A stretch of 64,000 nucleotides of DNA from Tenrec ecaudatus (lineage: Eukaryota; Chordata; Mammalia; Afrosoricida; Tenrecidae). Shown piece by piece: positions 10,331-20,790 of the stretch. Location of the stretch: contig NC_134541.1 of the NCBI RefSeq assembly GCF_050624435.1, forward strand, positions 6,524,983 to 6,588,982, given 5' to 3'. The position numbers were made by a program, and so were the translations under genes. The notes beneath the pieces were generated by a model, which was not told the origin of the DNA, made no database searches, and worked only from the letters and a program-made list of their open reading frames with translations. Each line of letters opens with the position of its first letter. The first letter of the stretch is position 1.

Positions 10331-11248
10331 AATATCCCTTTAAAGTCACCCAAACCATCGCCATAACCTCCTGAGCTGACATCTCTACGGTGGATTGAAC
10401 TGAGCCAGCACAGCCCTAGAGAAGCCAATGTTTGGATTGGACTTTTGGGGGGTGGGGGTGGCTTAGGCTTCCTAAAGACACCAAGACAAGTGTGCTACTG
10501 ATACTCATCTGCAGTCACCCTTGGATCACAGAGGCATGTTTCAGCATGCTTTGCTTGGGACAAGCCACGTCTGTATACACTGGAACTCTAGTCCTATTTT
10601 TTGCCCTGACAGCCATATAATTCACTACATCTTGCAACACCCCTCTGAATGGGCCACTTGTATTATCCCCATTTGACAGACGAGGAAGCTGAGGCCCAAG
10701 TGAGACCGAGAGTTTCTTTTTCACTGTCACCCTCCGAGGGGGCCTTCCTAGACATTTCCCCCCTCCATGGAAACTGAACACGACAGGTATGCCATATTAG
10801 TATATGCACATGTTTTTACATAAGAACTAAGATTCTCTTTTTTTGACCAGCAAGAATCATGGTTTGCCCTTTGGGGTCAATATTGCCTTCATTACAGAAT
10901 CCATGAAAATAAGGTTCTCTTTCAAGACCAACCAAGTTTGCCAAATTCTCATTTACAGTCCCTCGGGCTTCGTTATGTGTGTTAGTCTTCTACAGAAGGG
11001 AAGTAGCCAGCTTAACTTTCTTCAACTCTATTTTCCTGGCCTATTTGGCCCCAAAACCCTTGCTTCCAAGGAATTTTGGAACTACCCATTTTTAACAACG
11101 GCAGTTTCCTCCACGTGTCCTTAGGGATGAGGCCTGCCCACGTTCTTCTTGCTAAGGAACGCTTCCTGCCTTTGCGGGCTGCCCTCACTCCAGCCCTGAT
11201 TGGTAGTGTGGGCTGTCAATCACCAACCCCATTCACTCGGGCCATAGT
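10331..11248. other. Unassigned; MIR-like scrap at 10640-10700
   Basis: attatccccatttgacagac at about 10660 followed by gaggaagctgaggcccaagt is the conserved 3' core of a MIR or L2 repeat on the minus strand. Nothing else is recognised. Confidence 0.45.
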
Positions 11249-11290
11249 GATTGGAGGGCGTGTAGTCACCTATCGAGGATGAGCCAATCA
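11249..11290. repeat. Inverted CCAAT motif (gattgg...ccaatca), 42 bp
   Basis: gattgg at the left end and ccaatca at the right end form inverted CCAAT boxes, with tagtcac between them. The spacing of all three blocks equals that at 39580-39621, and a looser version lies at 45252. It is likely a piece of an old repeat or LTR promoter. Activity cannot be judged. Confidence 0.5.
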
Positions 11291-11357
11291 CAGGCCTTCC
11301 CTTTCAAACCAGCCTGGGTTGGGGAGCCGTTCCCTCCCCTCACAGACCTGGTGTCCT

Positions 11358-11359
<2 letters not shown>

Positions 11360-11391
<32 letters not shown>
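11360..11391. repeat. (CA)n microsatellite
   Basis: Sixteen uninterrupted AC units. Confidence 0.95.
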
Positions 11392-11393
<2 letters not shown>

Positions 11394-11648
11394 ACCGGGT
11401 GAGGAAATAGAGCACGGGAGAAGCAGAGGCAAGAGGGAGCAGGGGCCAACATGAACCACCCAACTTCCATTTTGCGTTTCAGCTGGTTCGAACTGGCTTT
11501 CTGTCACTTGCAACCCCCAAATAAGAAAGAATAAATAATCCTCATACACCAAAGGATCTGCTTTGTAAAACGACAGTTCTAAGACCATTGGAGAATTGTG
11601 AACATGGTCTGGATATTAAATGATATTTACAATCTGCCAGTTATTTAA

Positions 11649-11840
11649 GGAGCCCTCGTGGAACAGCGATCGGGGGTTGGCCCATGACAGAAACTCAGCC
11701 CTTCAAACCCACTAGCTGTTCGTGGGAGAAATATGTAGCAATCTGCTTTCATAAAGACTGAAAATCCTTTGGACACCTCTACTCTGCCCTACACGGTCAC
11801 TGCATCGGAAGCAGGGGCAATGGGTTTGAGTTTGGGTGGG
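11649..11840 (+). repeat. AfroSINE
   Basis: 5' end ggagccctcgtggaacagcg. It contains ttcaaacccactagctgttc and ends gggcaatgggtttgagtttg. Confidence 0.8.
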
Positions 11841-11869
11841 GGAAATGGGCAGGGCTTGTGAACATGATG

Positions 11870-12515
11870 GAATGTCATCCTGTGATTGTTACAGGAAAAT
11901 GGAAAGGCAAAGGGATTTTGCAGCTGAAATTCAGATCCTTCAGTGTCCAAGAAAAGATGGAAGTTGTCAAAGATTTCATCTTGCTTGGATCCGCAGTCAG
12001 TGCTCACGGAAGCAGCAGTCAAGATCTCAAACGATGCCTTGCATTGGGCAAATCTGCAGCAAGAACGTTACTAGAAGGACTAAGGATGCGCCTGACACAA
12101 GCCATGATATTTTCAGTTGCCCCTCTGCAGGTGCAAGTTGGACCTTGAATACAGAAGGGCTGCAGATGCAGCATTTGAATGACGGTGAAGGATATTGTGA
12201 GCACCATGCGTAGCCGAAAGATCCAGCAGGTGTGTCACAGAAAATGTCCAACAGGAATGCGCCTTCGAGGCAAGGATGGCGAGATTTCATCTCGCATACT
12301 TTGGACGTGTTGTCAGGTGAGATCAGTCCCTGGAGAAGGACGTCATGCTTGGTAAAGTAGAAGGGCAGTGAAACTGACCTTCAGTGACACAGTGGCTGCA
12401 ACAATGGGCTCAAATACAATTATTGTAAGGCTGGCACAGGACCCAGCAGTGCCTCCCTCGGTTATTATACATCGGGTCACTGTGAATCGGAACCGAAGTA
12501 ATGGCACCTAACAAT
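11870..12515 (+). mobile_element. RTE-type LINE, 3' end with tail
   Basis: The translation contains VKDFILLGSAVSAHGSSSQDLKRCL, in which the DFIFLGS...IKR signature of the RTE/BovB C-terminal region is clear. The tail at 12395-12515 carries gtggctgcaacaatgggctc and ends atggcacctaacaatagcaa, matching AfroSINE tails. Frames are shifted after about 12100, so the copy is inactive. Confidence 0.85.
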
Positions 12516-13454
12516 AGCAATAATACTTAATTGATACAAATGCCCAGAAACTATGGACCCAAGTATCCATGGTGACTGACTCTCTCCTTGAGTGGAAGGT
12601 TGAAGGCCATTTCATTGTCTTTTTAATGATCTCAATTGTCCCCAGGGTCCCCTGTAAATGCGTTACTTGTATGATCTTGGAAATGCCCAAGCCAAGGCAA
12701 CAAAGGAAAGAAAAAATGGACAGACGGTCTCACACACTCCACAGAAAGGGCCAGTGTCTGGGGCCTGAGCTAAAAGAGGGTCTTGTTCTAACAAAGGCAC
12801 ATTAGCCGGCAAACTTGAAATGTGGCTTCAGAGTTTCCGGAAGAGGTAGCTACTTCACCTCTCTCTCAGCAACGGAGCTTTTATTAAACATTTGCAGCTT
12901 CTTCTGCAAACGTTGTCACCCGAAACGTTGTTATTTTAATTGGTAGCTATTCCTGTGGGCCCGGGCTTGGAGAACAAAAGCTGCAAAGAAAGCAAGGCTC
13001 CAGGCAGCTTCTCGTCCACTTTGGGGAAGGCAAGACAGACGTGCTCACTCACCAACCCCCAGCAAGCCCGCGGTGGACTGAACTCACACTTCAGTCTTAC
13101 ACCCGTGGTAGGGTGACTGGAGGCCACTGTGTGCATTTCCACTCTTAGAGACCTCATGTGACCGAGGACAGCTACCTCCGAGGGGATCCTGGTCTGATAT
13201 CTTTATGGAATCTGAGCACCCTGTCTTGCTCCCCGGGGAGCCGCTGGTAGACTTTGACCTACAACCTTTCCATGAACCGTCCAGCTCCTCGCTTGAACAC
13301 TGACCATCAGTGGTTGAGTATTCAGGGTCTCCCTGTGCTAGGCACTTTCTAGAGATTCTATCGTTCTGTCTCCACCACGCCTTTTAGAGGTGAGTCCTGG
13401 TGTTACCCATTCCTTTATACAGATGGGGAAGTTGATGGAGTCTTTTTTCCATTT
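12516..13454. other. Unassigned; MIR/L2 scrap at 13315-13440
   Basis: ctgtgctaggcactttctag followed by ccattcctttatacagatgg matches a MIR/L2 3' core. The rest shows nothing recognisable. Confidence 0.4.
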
Positions 13455-13682
13455 CACTGGGGACTCCTAAAACTCTTATCACAATCCATACAAACATCTA
13501 TTGTGTCGAGTACATTTGTACATATGTTGCCATCATCATTTTCAAAACATTTTCTTTCTACTTGAGCCGTTGGTATCAGCTCCTCATTTGTTTCCCTTCC
13601 CACCCCACCCTCCCTCGCTTCCTCATGAACCCTTGATAATTCATACATTATTATGATGATTATTTTGTGATGTTGTCTTTTA
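13455..13682 (-). mobile_element. LR repeat, A-type 3' end
   Basis: On the minus strand it ends with a segment like gttttaggagtccccagtga in place of the usual gagcccccaataaaatg. The rest (ttatcacaatccatacaaac, then acccttgataattcatacat) is the shared A-type 3' region. Heavily 5'-truncated. Confidence 0.75.
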
Positions 13683-13694
13683 AGGAGAGTCTTG

Positions 13695-13995
13695 CTGCTG
13701 CTAGGGACCCCTGAGTCCAGTCCAGCTTGTGACAACCCTGTGTGTACTAGAACCGAACTCTGAGCCCATTTGTTGCAGCCGCTGTGTCAGCCCATCTCAT
13801 TGAGTGTGTTTTCGCTGAGGCTCTACTTTACCAGTGAGAAGTCCTTCCCCAGGGAATGACCTCTCTTGATCGTGTGTCCAATGTACACGAGACCAAGTCT
13901 CGCCATCCTCATCCTGAGGGGCATTCCAGTTGTACTTCTTCCAACAGAGATTCGGCCCTTCTGACAGGTCACAGTATACTCAATATTTTTGGCAA
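13695..13995 (-). mobile_element. RTE-type LINE, 3' fragment
   Basis: Tail-side ttgttgcagccgctgtgtca, then gaggctctactttaccagtg and ctcgccatcctcatcctgag, typical of the RTE C-terminal coding region read backwards. Confidence 0.75.
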
Positions 13996-14067
13996 CACCA
14001 TCATGTAAAGGCATCGGTGCAAACAATATCTTTTTTTTAAATAATGAATACAAGACTGGTTCCAAGT

Positions 14068-14280
14068 AAAGGAGTCCTGGTGGCATAGTGGTTCTGTGTT
14101 GGGCTGCTAACCATAAGATCAGCAGTTCAAAACTACCAGTCACTCCTTGGGGGAAAGATGAGGGCTTCCTACTTCTGTGAAGAGTTAGCCTTGGAAAGTC
14201 ACAGGGCATTTCGACTCTGTCCCATAGGCTCGCTGTGAGTTGGCAGCCACTCAACAGCAGTGAGTTTGGTTTGGTTTTGA
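14068..14280 (+). repeat. AfroSINE, full length
   Basis: From aaggagtcctggtggcatag through gctgctaaccataagatcag to the tail cagtgagtttggtttggttt. Confidence 0.9.
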
Positions 14281-14824
14281 GTCTCAAGTAGGTGGAGATC
14301 AAAGATGTCCCAAATGTCCAACTTTTCCAAAATGCTACACAACTCTGTTGTCCCTGAGACCACCCACCACTCCTCCCCCAAGTAGATTCCCTCACATCCC
14401 AGGGTTCTGCAATTCCCTGTAACCTCTCACAGAATTCACTGGACTTTGGGGAAAAGGGGCATGTGGCTGTGGGTACTGTTAAGTCCCAAATCCAAAGTTC
14501 ATACTTCCATCTGAAGGATTCTCCTCATCCACGAGGCTGAGAAGCTGGTGAAACCAGGTCAAGTGACAGGCCACAGCTCAAGTCCCAAGACTGGGAGGTC
14601 AGGAAGAGGCAGGGTCCAGAGAGAGAGCAAACATATCCAAAAGTCAAGGTGGTCTCCTTGCTTCTGCACATGCTCCGTCAGGGAAAGCAGGACACAAAAA
14701 AAGACGGCTTTGATGGCGGTCTGGCTTTGGCCTTCTGCAGACCAGACCCCAAGGAAGCAAAGGTGGTGACTTGAACCACACCCTCCAGTAAGGTGCAAAC
14801 GCAGACTACATCCCACCGTAATCC
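14281..14824. other. Unassigned intergenic sequence
   Basis: No gene or repeat recognised. The frame of about 125 codons on the minus strand here overlaps the neighbouring SINE and is not credible. Confidence 0.45.
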
Positions 14825-15028
14825 TGTCCATTGGCCTAGCAGACAACTCTGATTCACGGGGACCGTGCAGTGCAGAGTGGAACTGCCCCTGTGGGTTTCT
14901 GAGACTGAAAAGTTTTAAGGAGGTACAAAGCCTCATCTTTCTCCCACGGAGTGGCTGGTGGTTTTGAACTGCTACCTTTGTGGTTAGCAGCCCAATGTGT
15001 AACCCACTATGCCACCAGGGCTTCTGAG
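14825..15028 (-). repeat. AfroSINE
   Basis: Complete minus copy from ggcctagcagacaactctga to cactatgccaccagggcttc. Confidence 0.9.
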
Positions 15029-15720
15029 ATGATGGCTAGAAGGAGCATATCAAGTAATGGATGACATCTCAGCAGCAAAGAAGCACACCTGCCTGTGTGA
15101 TCCAAAGACAACAGTAACAAAATCCAAAGATGATGAAGGAAAAGATATCAAAGCTCAAACTATGAGCACCCAATTTGTAGAAGGCTATGGAGGACAGTGG
15201 AAACCCCAAATCCATGGGCAAAGTTCCTCGTCTGACTGAGCCTCTGGCCACAGGTGAGGGCAAGACAGCTTTGTTATCAGACAGACGATTGTGAACATGA
15301 TCACGGTGGATGGAACTATGGTGTGATATGATACTTCCCTCTTGACTCAACCTGAATTTATTCTAGGTTTAAATATTGCTCAGTTGTTCCACGACAGAAA
15401 AATTTTCTCTGCTTTATTTTAATGTTGCTGGTGGTCTTTTCTCTCCCTTCCTCTATATTGTTATTCTTTTTTCCTTCTTTCTGTTTTGTCTTTATGTTTT
15501 ATTGGTTCTGATGTGTTTCCCGGTTTATGAAACACTGAAGGACTGGATATATAGAGACAATAACTGATGCAATGGTTTATCGAGGAGAGGGTGGGTATTG
15601 AAGGGAATTGGGAGCAAGTGATGAATGTAGGAAGGAGGTGGGTGCACTAGAACTGATCGTGATGATGTACACGCAATTTTTTAAAGTGACTTAACGAGGA
15701 GGGTTGGAGTGGAGACCTAA
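15029..15720 (+). mobile_element. LR relative, diverged
   Basis: aagaagcacacctgcctgtg matches the LR segment aagaagcacaccagcctgtg. Downstream it has a T-rich block (15400-15510) and ctggatatatagagacaata. It joins B-type LR without a clear boundary. Confidence 0.5.
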
Positions 15721-16205
15721 GGCCCATCTGTGGACAATGGAACATCCCCCTACAGAAGAGTCACAGAGAGGGGATGCGTCAATCAGGGTGCAGTAGAGCA
15801 CCGATGGATCACGCAATATACCTCTGACCCCTTGAGGCCTCACGCTGCACTATCATGACCCCAGTGCTGTTTCCCACTCTGGGCTGGACGGGAGCAAGCA
15901 TATAGGTATAGGCAAGAGATAATGCTCACGACACACGGAAGCCAGGAACAGGAATGGGAATAGAGACACCAAAAGGGTAAGGAGAACGGGGGTATGGATC
16001 ACAATGAATGACACATGACACCCCCCCATCCAGGGGGAAGAACAACAGAAACCAGAGGGGAGGGCGACGGCGGTCAGGGTGAGATATGAAGATGATAACA
16101 ATCTATCAAGGGGCCATGAGGGTGGGATGGGGAGAGAGGGGGCAAAAAAGAGGAGCTGATCCCAAGGGCTCTATAGAAAGTAAATGTCTAGAAAAGAATG
16201 ATGGC
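15721..16205 (+). mobile_element. LR repeat, B-type 3' end
   Basis: Matches the 55721-56301 copy: cactatcatgaccccagtgc, gctggacgggagcaagcata, and the end gaaagtaaatgtctagaaaa. The last lines are lost where A-type sequence takes over. Confidence 0.65.
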
Positions 16206-16860
16206 GGAGAAGAGCCAGTCAAGGTGAAATGTAGCAATGATGAAACATACAACTTTCCTCTAGTTCCTCCCCACCCCCACTATCATGATCCCAAAACTAC
16301 CTTACCAATCCGGCTAGACCAGAGGATGTACACTGGTACAGATAGGAACTGGAAACGCAGGGAATCCAGGGCAGATGATCCCTTCAGGACCAGTGGTGAG
16401 CATGGGATACCGGGAGGGTGGAGGGAAGGTGGGGTAGAAAGGGGAAACCGATTATAAGGATCTACATTAAACCTCCTCCCTGGGGTATGGACAACAGAAA
16501 AGAGGGTGAAGGGAGACATCAGATAGTGCAAGATATGACAAAAATAATAAAAATTTATAAATTATCAAGGGTTCATGAGAGAGTCAGGAGCGGGGAGGGA
16601 GGGGGAAAATGAGGAGCTGATGCCAGGGACTTAAGTGGAGAGCAAATATTTTGAGAATGATGAGGGTAACGAATGTACAAATGTGCTTTATACAATTGAC
16701 GTAAGTATAGATTGTGATAAGAGTTGTAGAGCCCCCAATAAAATGATTAACGAAAAGACTGATGGCAATATATGTACCAATATGTCAGATATAGTTGATG
16801 TATGGATTGTAACAAGAGTTGTAAGAGCCCCCAATAAAATAATCTAAATTTTAAATTTTT
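16206..16860 (+). mobile_element. LR repeat, A-type 3' end
   Basis: Starts inside the LR body at gagccagtcaaggtgaaatg and runs through ccagaggatgtacactggta to the end gagcccccaataaaataatc, followed by A/T-rich tail. The last ~100 bp contain a second copy of the terminal segment (cccccaataaaatg near 16734 and again near 16830). Confidence 0.75.
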
Positions 16861-16945
16861 TCAGACAAAATCATAAATAAATAAAAGTGACTTAATGATG
16901 GGAGTGTATGATGTGTGAATTTTATAGCAATAAAACTATTGAGAG
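16861..16945 (+). mobile_element. LR C-type 3' tail fragment
   Basis: gtgtatgatgtgtgaatttt followed by agcaataaaactattgag resembles the C-type end (tgtgaattatatgccaataa). Confidence 0.45.
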
Positions 16946-18029
16946 GAAGGGAGGGGGCATTAAGCCTGATTCAAAAGAGGCTATGGCAGATGGGTCTTGG
17001 CTGAAAGCAGAGAATAGCAGAAAAATAGATCAATAAAATATGCTTCTAAAAATGGATCCCAATACAGATACAAATACAAAGAGGGATCCTGGATTGAATC
17101 CTGGAACAGGGAAAAATAGGGCACGCATGAACAGACACGTACAAATAAATTATGTCGTTCATAGTAGTGCACCCACCCTAATGTCTTAGTTTGACAGATG
17201 AACCACAGCTGGGTAAGACCCTGCAATGCGGTGGATTATTTAACATAGCTCTTGTAGCCACTGCCTTTGTTATTCCCCCCAAATGACCTCTGTTTTCCTG
17301 ATGGGTCTGGGTAAGAAAGGGGATGAAGACACTGATTGGAGTATTTAACTCAGCTGTGAGTGACTGTGCCAGGGTCCACTGTGATTGCCATCCTACGGGG
17401 TATAAAACAAATAATTTCAGAAGCAGGAAGGGGGTGTTCACTACCAGTGAGAGAGTAGATGGAGCATGTCCTCTGGACCCTGAGATCCCTCCATATAGAA
17501 CCTCCTTGACAGGAGATAGCTTTGGCCGCAGAAGGGCAGGAATGGTCAAACCAGGAGCCAGACACTGGACAGAGAAGTGAACTTCGTAGCCCACAGAACA
17601 AGTAAGGCTGAGTGCTTCCTGGCCAGAGGCTGACTTGCAGAATGAGGTACCTCTGGGCATTGAATTGGCTGACCCACAGAACTGGAGCTGAGTGCCTATG
17701 GCTTGTGGCTTACAGCAAGGTGGTTTGCCCTTTAGGCATTTATTGACAGCCTCAGAAGAGCATTCTAAACATGTTCTTAAGTAGGACAGAGACCAAGCCA
17801 AGTGGCTGAGGGCCAGAGAGAGGTCTGCCTGCAGGTACAGCTGAGAAAAGACTGTCTTCACTCAGCAGCTGTATCCTGAGCATTTCTCACCTGAATCCTA
17901 ACCTATGAACTTCCCTAATGAACCTAATAATGGTGACCATTGTCTGTGAGCTCAATGTGGTCCTGGCAATGAGTTCTGGAACCCAGCTGAAAAGTGGGGG
18001 GTGATGTGGAGACAGCAGACACCAAGAAA
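16946..18029. other. Unassigned; possible old LTR or repeat
   Basis: The plus strand ends near 17930 with aacctaataatggtgaccat, which could be an LTR polyadenylation region. The minus strand is open for 227 codons at 17178-17861, but the conceptual protein has no domain I recognise and lacks any codon pattern that persuades me. I call no gene. Confidence 0.35.
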
Positions 18030-18489
18030 AATCTAATCTTTTCAAAATATGCATGTGGATGGCCATAGACCAATAATAATGATAACTGCAAATAAGTAAA
18101 TGTAATAGAGAAAAATGAACTTCAACTCACACTTCACGCCACATACAAAGAAATAAGTTGAAATGAATCTTAGACTTCAGTATAACACCTGAAGCTGCAA
18201 AACTTGTAGAATAAAATGGGAAAACCTTTGTGCCCTTTGGTTAGGTGCAGGGTGTTTTTTGTTTTGTTTTTTTAGATAAGACACATAACTCACAAACCAC
18301 AAATGAAAAAATTGATCATTTGGATTTTATCAAGATTTTTTAAACTCCTGCTCTTCACAAAAAACTGTAATAAAACTAAAAAGAGACCAGACTAGGAGAA
18401 TATGTTTGCAACACCACCACCACCCCGATAAAGGATTGGTCTCTAGAATACAGAAAGAACTCCCATAGTTCAATCATAAGAAAATAACA

Positions 18490-19016
18490 CAGGGGAGAAG
18501 CCTTTGAAGAACTCCCCATCTCAAACTGAGGGGCGGGAGGAAAGTGGTCACTGAACAGAGTCTGGGAGAGTGGAGTATTATAAGATCAAAGGCATAAATC
18601 TGACCTGAATGGTGAAAACGTGGTCATTAGATTCCCCCTGTGATACAGGCTAGACCTGATCTGCTTGCCACCATTTCCTGTATTTTTGGTTTGTATTGTT
18701 TCGTTTGATGTTTGTTTGTTCATATTAGGGTGTCTCTCAGAGGTGGTATGTCATTGGAGGCCACCCTCATGAAGTTGTGTTATGTGCTTTCCCGTTTTTC
18801 AGTGTATGAAACCCAGGATTGATGAGCCTACAGGGACAGCGAGTAGAATAAAGGTTTCATGGGGAGGAAGGTACAGTGGTGCTGGTCGGGGTGGGGTGTA
18901 AAAAGGAGAATGTTGGGAAACTGATTGCGGTAACAATTGTACAATTCTACTTGGTATGACTGAACTATGGGGTTAAATATGTATTAAATCCCAATTGGTA
19001 AGATTTTTTTAAATTA
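18490..19016 (+). mobile_element. LR C-type element, 527 bp, with target duplication
   Basis: Flanked by the 9-mer aaaataaca at 18481-18489 and 19017-19025. Its 3' end has attgtacaattctacttggt, then tgaactatggggttaaatat and a T/A-rich tail. It interrupts the L1 at 18030-19975. Confidence 0.7.
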
Positions 19017-19108
19017 AAAAATAACAAGAAAACAAAAGGCCTAATGAAAAATGGGTAAAATGTCTGAATAGATACTTCAAGAGTGGGGGCATGGATGGCA
19101 AGTCAATG

Positions 19109-19334
19109 AAGAGATACTTAGTATCAATGTTGTTGTGCCGTTGAGTCAGAAGAGATACTTAGTATCAATGTTGTGCTGTTGAGTCCGTTTGGACTCATAG
19201 CAGCCCTCAAGGACAAAGTAGAAGGGCTTCCCAGCGTTTCATAGGCTGTAATCTTTACGGGCGATCGCCAGATCTTTTCTTCCACAGGACAATCGGTGTG
19301 TTCAGTCAACCTTTGGTTAGCAGGGGAGCGCTGA
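19109..19334 (-). repeat. AfroSINE with 41-bp tandem duplication at its tail
   Basis: The segment starting agagatacttagtatcaatg occurs at 19110 and 19151. The duplicated 41-bp unit covers the L1 flank and the SINE tail (tgccgttgagtc). The SINE body follows to about 19334. Confidence 0.75.
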
Positions 19335-20039
19335 GTCATCAGAACCACTGTGAGCTACCACTACACACCTAGTGGAATGGCTACACAAATCAAAGGAAAA
19401 GCAGAAACCTGACCGGATCGAGTGCTGATGAGGACAAGGAGCAACTGGACCGCTCACAGTACTCATGGGAACCCAAAATGTGCAGCCACCTTGAAACACA
19501 CTCCAGGTGGATCCTAGATACACGGAGCAGCCATCGAGAGAAACGAAAGCATATGCCCACATGGAAACCTGTGCAGACATAGCGATCATGGCTTTACTCT
19601 AGCCACCAAAGAACCGAAATGAAATGCCCATCAGCAGGTGAATGGATGAACAAAGTGTGGGACATAGTACAGAGGAACACTTCTTGGTCATACGTGACCG
19701 AGACACGCAGCGAAGTAGATGAGCCTCAAATGCAGCATGCCAGTGACCAAAGACCCCAAAGCCACATGCATTGAGCAACTGATTCCGTTGAGATGAGATT
19801 TCTGGACAAGACAAATGATGGGGACAAAACAAAGGGACAGCTGTGAGAGCCTGAGGGTAGGGCTGGTTAGTGGTTTACTAAATAAGTCCTGTAACTCAAT
19901 CATGATGCTGGTTACACAACAGTGCATTGCAACATGCACAAAACTGCACAACTAAAGAGGGTGACTTTTATTATCTCTCAATCCTAACTCAATAAATCTG
20001 TGCCCAACCTCCCACCCCCTGCCCTGCCAAAAAAGTGTC

Positions 20040-20790
20040 AGCAAGATTCGGTCCATAAATAGGCGTGGGGGATTGGCCCATACGATTAAGAAAAAAAAAA
20101 TTAAGATCATTTTAAAACTGCGACATGTCTCATGTAGAAAAAGAATGGTTGAAAACTGCGGTAGCCATTGTACAATTCTACTTAACGTGATTGAAATATG
20201 GAATGATATGTTATATGTGTCGTGTTAGTCCATGTTGACTGGAGAAACAAAGCCAGAGATACCCATGTGTGTAAGAGAGAGCTTTATATCAAAGAATAAT
20301 TGCATATTAAGAAAACATCCAAAAATAAATAAAATGTAATTAAAAAAAACATCCCAGCCCAGTCCAGATCAAGTCCATAAGTCCAATATTAACCTACAAG
20401 TCAGCTACTAGTCCATAAATCACTCCCCAGACTCACACAGTCACATGCAATGATGCAGAATGCCGGGAGATCACAGGCCGGTGGATGCAAAGTCTTGTGG
20501 ATCCAATGGCAGTGGAAGCATCTCCAGGGCTCTGGCTGCCATCAGCGTGGCTCCATGTGGCTTGTCAACAGGAAGGTGAAGCAGAGGGTGGTCTACCTCC
20601 CAGGAGAAAAGGAGAGCAAAGTTCTCAGAATCCTCATGATTAGGCCACGCCCACAAGGAAGCATCATCAGGCTGTAACTTGATTGACAGACTAAACTCCA
20701 CCCCTTCATTCTTTTATCAAGTTGACATGAAATTGTGTAACCCCCACATGTATTAATCCCCAACCAATAAAACAATAAAAACCAGGGAAT
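20040..20790 (+). mobile_element. LR C-type 3' end, split by a MaLR-like LTR
   Basis: attgtacaattctacttaac and gaatgatatgttatatgtgt (to 20222) continue after the LTR at 20749 as tattaatccccaaccaataa and an A-rich tail to about 20790. The LTR is therefore younger than this copy. Confidence 0.6.
20223..20748 (-). mobile_element. Solo LTR, ERVL-MaLR-like, 526 bp
   Basis: Same family as 3334-3789: minus-strand start TGTGGGGGTTACAC, end CATGGACTAACA, with gatataaagctctctctt inside. It contains a short A-rich insertion at about 20325-20350 (ataaataaaatgtaattaaa). Flanks tgtcg and tgtat share only tgt, so the target duplication is uncertain. Confidence 0.7.

Larger units (their letters stand above)
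18030..19975 (+). mobile_element. L1 LINE 3' end, twice interrupted
   Basis: L1-type 3' sequence: atcatttggattttatcaag, gataaaggattggtctctag, aatgaaaaatgggtaaaatg, and gtgagctaccactacacacc. The segments at about 18030-18489, 19026-19125 and 19335-19975 are collinear. The gaps are an LR C-type insertion (18490-19016) and an AfroSINE (19126-19334). Confidence 0.75.
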
